Source: Peptococcaceae bacterium
Lineage (GTDB): Bacteria; Bacillota; Desulfitobacteriia; Desulfitobacteriales; Syntrophobotulaceae
Reading direction: 5' to 3'
DNA length: 32,527 nt
Assembly: GCA_012520405.1 (NCBI GenBank)
Contig: JAAYOJ010000220.1
Location: forward strand, 1-32,527
The position numbers were made by a program, and so were the translations under genes. Under the pieces are notes generated by a model. The model did not search any database and was not told where the DNA came from. It saw only the letters and a list, made by a program, of their open reading frames with translations. Shown here piece after piece: positions 7,267-14,346 of the stretch (position 1 is the first letter of the stretch; each line of letters starts with the position of its first letter).

Positions 7267-7650
7267 CTACTCCTTATTATTTGTTTTCTCTGATTCTGTG
7301 GAGTCTTGATTTTGCGGCTTGATTTTTAAAATATCAGCTATTTTTTTCTCCAAGGCAGCAATAGCTGACAGCTGCTTGTTAATCTCTTCAGTCTTTTCAT
7401 TAAGACGGGCAATTTCAAGATTTTTCGCTTGTATTTCCGATTCAAGCTTATCGGCATAGGCCATTTTTTGGCGATATTCATTGATGTAGTGGGCTTGGTA
7501 TCTATTATGAACAAAAAGACTGGCTAAAAAGATCACAATTATAACCGAACCGAAAATTAATATTCTTTTTAATTTATGGGAAAAATTAAATTGGCGAGGC
7601 GCTTGATTGTGTTCAGGCGGAACTATGATTATGGAATACTTGCGTTTCAA
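7267..7650 (-). CDS. Membrane-anchored coiled-coil protein resembling an M23 peptidase N-terminus
   Basis: A 127-residue protein: a basic cytoplasmic N-terminus containing IIIVPPEHN, one membrane segment (about 29-47, ILIFGSVIIVIFLASLFV), then a long extracytoplasmic coiled coil (about 55-112, Lys/Glu/Leu/Ala rich) and a polar tail. This layout matches, from memory, the N-terminal part of the M23 (LytM) endopeptidases encoded beside bactofilins in Clostridia, but no peptidase domain (HxxxD, HxH) follows: the stop is 6 bases from the bactofilin start. It may be a truncated relic or a stand-alone activator/anchor. The TTG at 7650 is 8 bases from GGGAG. A strong promoter lies at 7691-7719. Confidence 0.72.
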   Translation of the reverse strand: MKRKYSIIIVPPEHNQAPRQFNFSHKLKRILIFGSVIIVIFLASLFVHNRYQAHYINEYRQKMAYADKLESEIQAKNLEIARLNEKTEEINKQLSAIAALEKKIADILKIKPQNQDSTESEKTNNKE

Positions 7651-7690
7651 ACTATCACTCCCGAAAGGCCCAATTATATTTCCAAACTAA

Positions 7691-7719
7691 AGCATATATG
7701 CCTTTGATCGCCTTGTCAA
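7691..7719 (-). promoter_or_regulatory. Promoter of the coiled-coil/bactofilin operon
   Basis: On the minus strand, TTGACA (7719-7714), a 17-base spacer and TATGCT (7696-7691) stand about 40 bases upstream of the start codon. Confidence 0.65.
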
Positions 7720-7759
7720 CAAGACTATAGCAGCAAGATTATAGCGGTCAAAGCTTGTA

Positions 7760-9514
7760 TTAATTATGAAAGTGATTATATACTTCTTGAGCAATTTTAA
7801 GCGGTAATCCTGATTTTCTTAACTCTTCGACTTCGGCTTGTTTGATGGCTTCTAAAGATTTAAAGTATTGAAGAAGCTGTCTTTTGCGTTTAGCCCCAAT
7901 CCCGGGTATCCCATCCAGTTCTGATGCTATCATGCTCTTGATTCTTTGCTGACGGTGAAAGGTAATTGCGAAACGGTGAACCTCATCCTGAATACGTTGA
8001 ATGAGATGAAAGACTTGAGGATTTTCTTTTAAATATAATTCCCGGCCGGCGCTGTTAATTAAGCTACGTGTTTCGTGTCGCTCGTTCTTAACCATGCCGG
8101 CTACAGGGATTTTAAGGCCTAACTCATTTAAGGCTGCCAAGGCAGCATTTATTTGTCCTTTACCGCCGTCAACCAAAATCAGGTCCGGAAAAGGAGCCCC
8201 TTCATTTTGTAAACGCTTATAGCGGCGGTAGACAACATGTTTAAGATAACCGGTATCGTCATTAATATTCTCTTCAGGTGAAATATTAAATTTCCGGTAG
8301 TTAGCTCGACAGGGTTTACCATCTAGGAATTGAATCATGCCGCCCACCACATTTGTTCCTCCTAGCTGGGAAATATCGAAGGCTTCGATGACCTGGGCCT
8401 GGGGAATATTAAGTTCTTGGGCCAGTCCGGATAAGGCTTTTTCTGCTTCTTCGCTTTTATCAGCCTCCAGTTTTACCTTCTCTTCGAGTAGGGTTTGAGC
8501 ATTGGTAAGGGCCAGGTTGATAATTTCCCGAATCTTGCCTTTTTTGGGTACGGTTAAAGGAAGCAAATCCTGTACAGAAGTAGAAGTTAGTTCCGGGATG
8601 CAAATTTCATCCGGGATAACGGCGTTTCCGGCATAATACTGGACTAAGAAAGAAATAAATGATTCTTCGGGGTCAAAAAAATAGGGGAAAATAAAGCCGT
8701 CCCTAGTGACGAGTTTGCCTTGCCGGAAACAGAAAATCTGGATACTGATTAGTTCTTCATTGGTGGCATAGGCAATTATATCCCTGTTACGAAAGTCGTT
8801 AAGCGTAATATTCTGTTTTTCCTTTATTTTTTGTAAATCCTCAATTAAATCACGGTATTCCGAAGCAGCTTCGAATTGCAATGCTTCGGAAGCCTCTATC
8901 ATTTTTTGTTCCAGCCAGTCTATAACGATCTTCTGGTTGCCCCGCAAAAACTGATTGGCTTTTTCCACCAGCTCTTCATACTGCTCAGGTTTAATTTCCC
9001 GGGTACAAGGGGCTAGGCATTGGCCGATATGATAGTATAAACATTGCTTATTGGGAATATGCTTGCATTTGCGAAAGGGAAGGAAACGGTTGAGCAGGCG
9101 GGCAGTTTCTCTGGCGGCGGTAGCATTGGGATAGGGGCCGAAGTATTTGCCTCCTTTTTTATTTACTTGGCGTGTCACGACAATCCGCGGGTGTTCTTCG
9201 GAAGTAATTAAAATATAGGGGTAAGTTTTATCATCTTTTAGCATAATATTGTATTGCGGGTTGTACTTTTTTATAAGATTGCATTCCAGTAAAAGAGCCT
9301 CAACTTCTGATGACGTGAGGATGTATTCAAAGTCTGTTATTTCACTAACCAGCTTTTGAGTCTTTTGGTCATGGGAGCCCGTAAAATAGGAACGGACTCT
9401 GTTTTTTAAAATTTTAGCTTTGCCGACGTAGATTATTTTATCGGCAGCATTCTTCATAAGATAGACACCAGGACTGTCAGGCAGTAAATTAAGCTTTTTT
9501 TTAATAGTTTCCAA
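7760..9514 (-). CDS. uvrC: Excinuclease ABC subunit C
   Basis: Nuclease of nucleotide excision repair that makes both incisions around a lesion handed over by UvrB. Domains in order: GIY-YIG endonuclease at about 12-90 (GVYLMK, then IIYVGKAKILKNRVRSYF), a Cys-bearing segment at about 150-170, the UvrB-binding UVR helix pair at about 195-235 (LQFEAASEYRDLIEDLQKI), the RNase H-like 5'-incision domain at about 375-480 (EAFDISQLGGTNVVGGMI; ILVDGGKGQ) and C-terminal helix-hairpin-helix motifs at about 525-584 (LDGIPGIGAKRKRQLLQYF). At 584 residues it is near full length. It starts at TTG (9514) 8 bases after GAGGTG. uvrA and uvrB are not in this window. Confidence 0.96.
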   Translation of the reverse strand: METIKKKLNLLPDSPGVYLMKNAADKIIYVGKAKILKNRVRSYFTGSHDQKTQKLVSEITDFEYILTSSEVEALLLECNLIKKYNPQYNIMLKDDKTYPYILITSEEHPRIVVTRQVNKKGGKYFGPYPNATAARETARLLNRFLPFRKCKHIPNKQCLYYHIGQCLAPCTREIKPEQYEELVEKANQFLRGNQKIVIDWLEQKMIEASEALQFEAASEYRDLIEDLQKIKEKQNITLNDFRNRDIIAYATNEELISIQIFCFRQGKLVTRDGFIFPYFFDPEESFISFLVQYYAGNAVIPDEICIPELTSTSVQDLLPLTVPKKGKIREIINLALTNAQTLLEEKVKLEADKSEEAEKALSGLAQELNIPQAQVIEAFDISQLGGTNVVGGMIQFLDGKPCRANYRKFNISPEENINDDTGYLKHVVYRRYKRLQNEGAPFPDLILVDGGKGQINAALAALNELGLKIPVAGMVKNERHETRSLINSAGRELYLKENPQVFHLIQRIQDEVHRFAITFHRQQRIKSMIASELDGIPGIGAKRKRQLLQYFKSLEAIKQAEVEELRKSGLPLKIAQEVYNHFHN

Positions 9515-9538
9515 AGAAAATTCACCTCTATAGCCATA

Positions 9539-9567
9539 ATTTTAGAGAGAATGTCCTCAATATGCAA
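9539..9567 (-). promoter_or_regulatory. Promoter of uvrC
   Basis: On the minus strand, TTGCAT (9567-9562), exactly 17 bases, and TAAAAT (9544-9539) lie about 25 bases before the uvrC start. No LexA box was recognised in it. Confidence 0.55.
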
Positions 9568-9619
9568 CCGGACATCATATTCCAGTCGGGTGTAACGTAT
9601 ATTTTCATTGGGTGATATT

Positions 9620-10117
9620 ATGGGTAACGCCTGGGGAAGACCCCCGAAAAACGATATCTGGAACGATATTAGGGCCTTAGCTTTATGGGTTTTTATTGTT
9701 GGCATTGTGGGCTATTTGCTATTTCCGGATTTTTTTCACAATGTTTACGAACATTTAGCCATGCCGGCTACGACAGAAACTGAGGATCTAGGCGAGATAA
9801 TTTTGCCCGAAAACACTACGGATACCTATGATTTCCAATTGCCCAGTACCTATAATGCTCTTTATAGCGGGGACAGTGAAATTTCCGACGGTTATTGGGC
9901 CTTGTTCGTTGTGGATAATGAGCTCAGACAAATGGCTTTGTCTCCGGAAAGTTATACCTTTATTTTGATTGTAATCGATGCTGATACCAAAGCGCAGGTT
10001 AAAAATACGCTGCTTCTGGCGGCCAATGGATCCATAAAAAAATACATTGTGAGCGATGAAGTATACGGTATTGTTTCCCAACTATATAAAATTAAATACA
10101 GAACGGGGACTATTTAA
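9620..10117 (+). CDS. Single-pass membrane protein of unknown function
   Basis: 165 residues. A hydrophilic N-terminus (MGNAWGRPPKNDIWND) precedes one membrane segment at about 21-40 (ALALWVFIVGIVGYLLF). An extracytoplasmic, acidic, Thr-rich linker follows, then a compact C-terminal region of alternating strands (YTFILIVIDADTKAQVKNTL). No family was recognised. The ATG at 9620 follows GGGTGA (9610-9615); an in-frame TTG at 9608 lies before that site. Its stop overlaps the stop of the convergent YdcZ-like gene by 4 bases. It is divergent from uvrC. Confidence 0.65.
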   Translation: MGNAWGRPPKNDIWNDIRALALWVFIVGIVGYLLFPDFFHNVYEHLAMPATTETEDLGEIILPENTTDTYDFQLPSTYNALYSGDSEISDGYWALFVVDNELRQMALSPESYTFILIVIDADTKAQVKNTLLLAANGSIKKYIVSDEVYGIVSQLYKIKYRTGTI

Positions 10118-10557
10118 CGGAAGAGCAATTTTGCTCCGGTGGCAAATAGCGCTAGCCCTAGAAACTGCCAGGGATTCCAGGGGATTTTTTGGACGCCGAA
10201 TAGGCCGAAGTGGTCAATAAGTACGGCTGCACCGACTTGCCCCACAATTATGCAAGTGGTAGCATTACATACTCCGATCTTGGATATGGACAGGGCAACT
10301 AAAGCTACAATTATCACGCTTAAAACTCCGCCCAAGTACAAATACCATGGTATTTGTATCCATTTATGTTGTAAAAATGGCACTCGCCACACTAATAAGG
10401 CCAGTAAGGCAATAAAAGTACCGATAAAATGGACGACGAAGGTGGAAGATAGCAATGAGGTTTTTTGGGTTAATTGGGAATTAAGGGTACCTTGTAAAGC
10501 CATAGCAATGCCGGATATAGCGGCAATTATGGCTGGAATGGAGAAAAGCTTGGTCAA
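10114..10557 (-). CDS. DMT-superfamily membrane protein (DUF606/YdcZ-like)
   Basis: A very hydrophobic 147-residue protein with about five membrane segments, beginning with a short Lys-containing N-terminus and PAIIAAISGIAMALQGTLNS. The Gly-Gln-Asn segment in the first helix, the LGGVLSVIIVALVALSISKI segment and the internal GQVGAAVLIDHFGLFG match the DUF606/YdcZ family of small drug/metabolite-type transporters, which often act as pairs. Substrate unknown. It starts at TTG (10557), 8 bases after AGGAGG. No second small DMT partner is adjacent, so it may be a homodimer. Confidence 0.8.
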   Translation of the reverse strand: MTKLFSIPAIIAAISGIAMALQGTLNSQLTQKTSLLSSTFVVHFIGTFIALLALLVWRVPFLQHKWIQIPWYLYLGGVLSVIIVALVALSISKIGVCNATTCIIVGQVGAAVLIDHFGLFGVQKIPWNPWQFLGLALFATGAKLLFR

Positions 10558-10694
10558 AATTCTAACCTCCTAGAAATTTTTTGAATATATTATGGGCAAG
10601 AACACCAAGTAAGTTAAAAATATTGTAGTATTTGTTCATTTTGTAAAGGAGAAAATGTAACAGAACAGAACAAAATAAGAGAAGAGGTGGAAGA

Positions 10695-11057
10695 ATGGAT
10701 TTTGATTCGGAATTAGTACACAGAGCTCAGATGCTTCTCACTCTCGATCATTCTTTGAGTCAAGTTAAAGAAATTCTTTTGCGTGAAGGTTATCCTGATA
10801 AACAGGTTCAAGAGTTAATAGATGCTACGGAAGATGTGTTAAACTATTTTGTTCCTCCGGTTTATGATGATAATAAAATTGCCATTGATATTCGCCACGC
10901 TAACAAAGACCCTAATCTGGAGGCATCTCCCGATATTTTAGTTGACAGGGTAAGCGGTAAAGTGGAACTGCTAACTCCCCAGCTTCAAGAAACCTGGAGA
11001 GTAGCTAATGAAATAAGAAAGACACTTAAATACCAACATCAATATCGTTATTACTGA
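10695..11057 (+). CDS. Hypothetical 120-residue cytoplasmic protein
   Basis: A small acidic protein with helical segments, no membrane segment and no signal peptide. The N-terminal ~50 residues (FDSELVHRAQMLLTLDHSLS, then VKEILLREGYPDKQVQELID) look like a helical, UBA- or HTH-like bundle; the end is rich in Tyr, His and Gln (KYQHQYRYY). No family recognised. The AGAGGTGG ribosome site is well placed before the ATG, and an intrinsic terminator starts at the stop codon, so it is probably a monocistronic gene. Confidence 0.7.
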   Translation: MDFDSELVHRAQMLLTLDHSLSQVKEILLREGYPDKQVQELIDATEDVLNYFVPPVYDDNKIAIDIRHANKDPNLEASPDILVDRVSGKVELLTPQLQETWRVANEIRKTLKYQHQYRYY

Positions 11058-11084
11058 AACAGGGATTTTAAATCCCTGTTTTTT
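11057..11084 (+). terminator. Terminator after the 120-residue protein gene
   Basis: AAACAGGGAT and ATCCCTGTTT form a perfect stem around a short TTTAA loop, followed by TTT. The first base of the stem is the last base of the stop codon. Confidence 0.85.
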
Positions 11085-11222
11085 GCTATTAAAATTATGA
11101 ACGCAAATAGCCTTATTTATGTAGAAAAGTTTAGAAGAAGAATTCTGGCAAAATCTTGGGGAATGTTATAAGATAAAATTTATGAATAGGTTATAAATAT
11201 GTATTGTTTAGGGGTAGAAGTA

Positions 11223-11705
11223 ATGAAAGTTGGAATTTTGGCTGATACCCATATTCGTAGAGGTCGTAATCTTCCAAAGTTTGTGTGGGAGACTTTGTCT
11301 GAAGTTGATCTGATTTTGCATGCCGGAGATATTGTCAGTGTTAGTTTTTTAAAAGAACTGGAGTTATTAGCCCCTGTAATCGCCGTCAGAGGAAACGGCG
11401 ATTGGATGATTGATGATCTTCCGGACAGGGTGGTTTTTGATTTGGAGCATCTAAAAATTGGCCTTACTCATGGCTATGAAGGCCCGGGGAAAAATACTCC
11501 TCAAAGAGCATTAAATACCTTTGCCAAGGATAGGGTAGATATTATTATTTTCGGCCATAGTCATATGCCTTATAAAACCTATACCAGCGGCATATTGCTA
11601 TTTAATCCCGGTTCACCTACCGAGAAGAGAAGGGCAGAGTTTCACTCTATGGGCATAATGAATATTAAGGATAACAGCTTTGATATCCAGCATGTTTTTT
11701 TCTAA
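11223..11705 (+). CDS. YfcE/MJ0936-type metallophosphoesterase
   Basis: Calcineurin-like phosphodiesterase of the YfcE family, which splits simple phosphodiesters in vitro with Mn2+; the in vivo substrate is unknown. All metal-binding motifs are present: Asp8-x-His10 (ILADTHIRRG), HAGD near residue 40, GNGD near 61, an isolated His in LTHGYEG, and GHSH near 109. At 160 residues it has the usual compact size. The ATG at 11223 starts the conserved MKVGILADTH; the upstream in-frame ATG at 11199 adds eight residues that do not fit the family. A DUF2103-like gene follows after 22 bases. Confidence 0.9.
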   Translation: MKVGILADTHIRRGRNLPKFVWETLSEVDLILHAGDIVSVSFLKELELLAPVIAVRGNGDWMIDDLPDRVVFDLEHLKIGLTHGYEGPGKNTPQRALNTFAKDRVDIIIFGHSHMPYKTYTSGILLFNPGSPTEKRRAEFHSMGIMNIKDNSFDIQHVFF

Positions 11706-11727
11706 GCAATGTTTATGAGGGAAAGTT

Positions 11728-12339
11728 ATGAAATACCGGCATAAAAAAATAAAACGAGAACACAGTATTATTAACGGGGCCCTGGATTGGTTGGAAGACC
11801 TAAGCCGCAACCGGGAGGTAACCGATATTATTCCCGGTGTAATAGATGTTACTCATTCCAAGGAGAGAGGGATATTCTTCAAGTATGAGACCTCATCCGG
11901 GTGCAAATTATTGGTTAAAAACGGAGGTTCAATTCAAGAGGTATTTGTTGTGACTTCCAATCCTCAAACTGTTCAACAATGGGTGGCTAAAATCATGGCC
12001 GAGTTGGATCTTATGCAATCAGCGTTGACTAAAAAACCACCATCAGACCAAGAAAATGAATCTAAAAGGATAAATAAGGCCAAACAAGTAAGATCTGCTT
12101 CCCGCAAAAGGCAAAATAATGATTCTGCTCAAGCGGGGAGTCAGCTCGTCGAAAGAACATTTTTGGGGGGCATTCGGGAAAATTACCAGCTGGTAGAGAT
12201 TAATAAAGCTTTAAGAGATTCCTTTATGGACAGCTTGGCTACCATGGCTGATATAGATAAGCCTAAATTGGAAGATGTTTTAGACTCAACTGTTCTGGAA
12301 GCCTTAAAACAATATAAAAAACCCCAAACAAAAAAATAA
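11728..12339 (+). CDS. DUF2103-like protein with a charged C-terminal extension
   Basis: 203 residues. The N-terminal ~90 residues (KKIKREHSIINGALDWLEDL, then IIPGVIDV and GCKLLVKNGGSIQEVFVVTS) resemble DUF2103, a small family of predicted metal-binding or RNA-related proteins; this is from memory. A basic, Lys/Arg/Ser-rich linker follows (about 105-140), then a helical C-terminal region (150-200) that I do not recognise. No membrane segment. The ribosome site is GAGGG before ATG 11728. It probably shares a transcript with the phosphoesterase. A terminator-like hairpin stands at 12416-12436, inside the end of rarA. Confidence 0.65.
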   Translation: MKYRHKKIKREHSIINGALDWLEDLSRNREVTDIIPGVIDVTHSKERGIFFKYETSSGCKLLVKNGGSIQEVFVVTSNPQTVQQWVAKIMAELDLMQSALTKKPPSDQENESKRINKAKQVRSASRKRQNNDSAQAGSQLVERTFLGGIRENYQLVEINKALRDSFMDSLATMADIDKPKLEDVLDSTVLEALKQYKKPQTKK

Positions 12340-12343
12340 GGCC

Positions 12344-12379
12344 AAATATAATTCGACCAATTAAATATAATTCGACCAA
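12344..12379. repeat. Two-copy 17-base direct repeat
   Basis: AAATATAATTCGACCAA occurs at 12344-12360 and again at 12363-12379, separated by TT, in the gap between the DUF2103-like gene and rarA. It may be a slippage duplication or a pair of binding sites. Confidence 0.7.
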
Positions 12380-12403
12380 AAGGTTTAAGAGTGGACTAAA
12401 ATG

Positions 12404-13705
12404 TTATTTTTCGACACCGGGTTTTCCCCGGTTTTTATCTAGGCCTTTTGAGCTAGGTTTATAAAAACTTATTCCCTTAGCTTCCGCCGGCAGGTAATCT
12501 TGCTCCACCCAGCCGCCGGGAAAAGAATGAGGATAAAGGTAGCCGACGCCATGCCCCAAATTTTTGGCTCCGGGATAATGGGCATCTCGCAAGTGGGGGG
12601 GGACAGAGCCCGCCCTATGGCTGCGGATATACTCCAGGGCATTATCAATGCCTGTGACTACGGAATTACTTTTAGGTGCCGTAGCAATAGCTAAAACAGC
12701 TTGAGCCATTGGTATTCTGGCCTCCGGCATTCCCACCCATTCCAGGGCATTGGCTGCCGCTTGAGCTTGAAGCATAGCGGTGGGATCGGCCAGGCCTACA
12801 TCTTCCGAGGCATGAACTATTATCCGGCGCATAATAAAGCGCGGGTCTTCCCCTGATTCCAATAAAACCGCCAGCCAATAAAGAGCAGCATCCGGATCCG
12901 ATCCTCTCATACTTTTTATCATGGCGGAAATAATATCATAATGGTTGTCGCCTTTTTTATCAAAACGGAAATGCCGTTCTTGTATGGATTCTTTGGCAAT
13001 AGACAAATCAATTTTTCTAATTCCATTTTCAGGCTGAGTTGTAAGCACTGCCAGTTCCAGGGCGTTTAAAGCCCTGCGCATATCACCTGCAGCATGGTCA
13101 ACCCAGTGAACAATGGCTTCCGGTGCTATCTCGGTCTTGTAGTTTCCCAAACCGCGTTCTTTATCGGCTAAAGCTTTCTCTAAGCCTGAGCGGATTTCCT
13201 CATCAGTAAGCGGATTTAAACGAAAAATTGTAGAACGGCTTAATAAAGCGGAATTGATTTCAAAATAAGGATTTTCGGTAGTGGCTCCAATAAAGACAAT
13301 AATACCTTGTTCCACAGCCGGCAGTAATACATCCTGCTGGCCTTTATTAAACCTATGGACTTCATCACAAAAGACCAGAGTTTTTTGAGTATAAAAGTGA
13401 AGCCTTTCCTGAGCTTTCTCCAGAATCTCCCTAATATCTTTTACTCCGGCGGAAACAGCATTGATCCTAACGAAATGGGAGGTAGTCTTATTGGCAATTA
13501 TTTGGGCCAGGGATGTTTTGCCCGTGCCGGGCGGTCCATAGAGAATCAGAGAACTAATTCTATCTGCTTCTATAGCCCGCCGTAAGAGTTTGCCTGGACC
13601 AAGTATGTCTTTTTGTCCAATAAATTCATCCATGGTCCGGGGCCTCATTCTTTCCGCTAAAGGGGCTGTTTGGCGGGCATCAAAAGTGGCGGAAAATAAG
13701 TTCAT
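12404..13705 (-). CDS. rarA: Replication-associated recombination protein A (MgsA/RarA AAA+ ATPase)
   Basis: A clamp-loader-like AAA+ ATPase that acts at stalled replication forks. Walker A GPPGTGKT is at about 57-64, Walker B with the RarA-typical CDEVHRFNKGQQ is at about 113-124, and sensor 1 is in GATTENPYFEINSALLSRS. The C-terminal half carries the tetramerisation/RarA signature (GSDPDAALYWLAVLLESGED, then GHGVGYLYPHSFPGG). The start is placed at ATG 13705, 8 bases after AAGGA; an in-frame upstream ATG at 13738 would add 11 residues but lacks a ribosome site. Length 433, normal. It is divergent from iscR, as cymR is next to yrvN/rarA in Bacillus. Confidence 0.95.
   Translation of the reverse strand: MNLFSATFDARQTAPLAERMRPRTMDEFIGQKDILGPGKLLRRAIEADRISSLILYGPPGTGKTSLAQIIANKTTSHFVRINAVSAGVKDIREILEKAQERLHFYTQKTLVFCDEVHRFNKGQQDVLLPAVEQGIIVFIGATTENPYFEINSALLSRSTIFRLNPLTDEEIRSGLEKALADKERGLGNYKTEIAPEAIVHWVDHAAGDMRRALNALELAVLTTQPENGIRKIDLSIAKESIQERHFRFDKKGDNHYDIISAMIKSMRGSDPDAALYWLAVLLESGEDPRFIMRRIIVHASEDVGLADPTAMLQAQAAANALEWVGMPEARIPMAQAVLAIATAPKSNSVVTGIDNALEYIRSHRAGSVPPHLRDAHYPGAKNLGHGVGYLYPHSFPGGWVEQDYLPAEAKGISFYKPSSKGLDKNRGKPGVEK
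12416..12436 (+). terminator. Terminator for the rightward 11.2-12.3 kb genes, overlapping the rarA 3' end
   Basis: ACCGGG (12416-12421), a TTTTC loop, CCCGGT (12427-12432) and a T-run through 12436. It lies within the last codons of the convergent rarA gene. Confidence 0.55.
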
Positions 13706-13751
13706 ATTTAAGATCCTTTCCGGTTCAGGTTTTGGCATTCTATTTTTTTCT

Positions 13752-13780
13752 ATTATATCAGTATTTCTAATTATTTTTAA
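13752..13780 (-). promoter_or_regulatory. Promoter of rarA (extended -10)
   Basis: On the minus strand, TTAAAA (13780-13775), 17 bases, then TATAAT (13757-13752) preceded by TGA, an extended -10. Confidence 0.6.
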
Positions 13781-13792
13781 GTTTAAAACTTA

Positions 13793-13821
13793 TTGACAAA
13801 TCCCGATTGGTTTAGTAGGAT
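13793..13821 (+). promoter_or_regulatory. Promoter of the iscR-iscS-iscU operon with overlapping palindrome
   Basis: TTGACA (13793-13798), 17 bases, TAGGAT (13816-13821). A degenerate inverted repeat with ATCC/GGAT ends (13800-13821) covers the spacer and the -10 box, where a repressor of this operon would be expected to bind. Confidence 0.6.
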
Positions 13822-13862
13822 ATAAACAAAGACTGCTTGTATATAGGTAGAGGTGAAATTAA

Positions 13863-14294
13863 TTGAGATTTTCTACGAGAGGGAGGTATGGCCTACTCCT
13901 AATGATTGATTTGGCTCAGAATTCGGCCCAAGGGCCAGTTTCCCTAAAAAGTATTGCTGAGAGGCAAAACTTATCAGAACACTATCTGGAACAGATTGTC
14001 CCCGACTTGCGTAAGAACGGGTTAGTCAAAAGTATTAGGGGAGCCCAAGGAGGCTATATTCTGAATAAAAGCCCGAATGAGATCAATGTTGGAGATGTAA
14101 TTAGAGTTCTGGAAGGTCCTATAGCTCCGGTAGAATGCGAAAACCAAATGGATGAAGAATGTTGCGCTAATACTGATTTTTGCATCAACCGGGAAGTATG
14201 GGTTAAAGTCAGGGATTCCATTACTGATGTAGTTGATTCTATTTCTCTTGCCGATTTGCTTCAGGGCGAGAATAAAGAGATTATGGAACAATAA
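13863..14294 (+). CDS. iscR: Rrf2-family regulator, IscR type
   Basis: A winged-helix DNA-binding protein that senses the Fe-S cluster state and controls the isc operon. The N-terminal MRFSTRGRYGLLLMIDLA is the family hallmark, and the recognition helix region is around 34-50. Cysteines 92, 100, 101 and 107 allow a Cx7-8CxnC cluster site, as in Firmicutes IscR; the related CymR lacks these cysteines, so IscR is the better call. Length 143. It starts at TTG 13863 after GAGGTG. It is followed by iscS 52 bases later and most likely represses its own operon through the palindrome at about 13800-13821. Confidence 0.88.
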   Translation: MRFSTRGRYGLLLMIDLAQNSAQGPVSLKSIAERQNLSEHYLEQIVPDLRKNGLVKSIRGAQGGYILNKSPNEINVGDVIRVLEGPIAPVECENQMDEECCANTDFCINREVWVKVRDSITDVVDSISLADLLQGENKEIMEQ

Positions 14295-14346
14295 CAAATA
14301 TTTAGGATCTTACTGTTTGCAGGAAAATAGAAATGAGGGATTAATA

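Noticed and set aside
10139-10573. Plus-strand open frame of 144 codons opposite the YdcZ-like gene
   Set aside because: The minus-strand frame has a clean AGGAGG site and a coherent multi-helix membrane protein; the plus frame has neither.
14233-14346. Longer N-terminus for the cysteine desulfurase
   Set aside because: It overlaps the 3' end of iscR, has no ribosome site, and adds 38 residues not found in the family.
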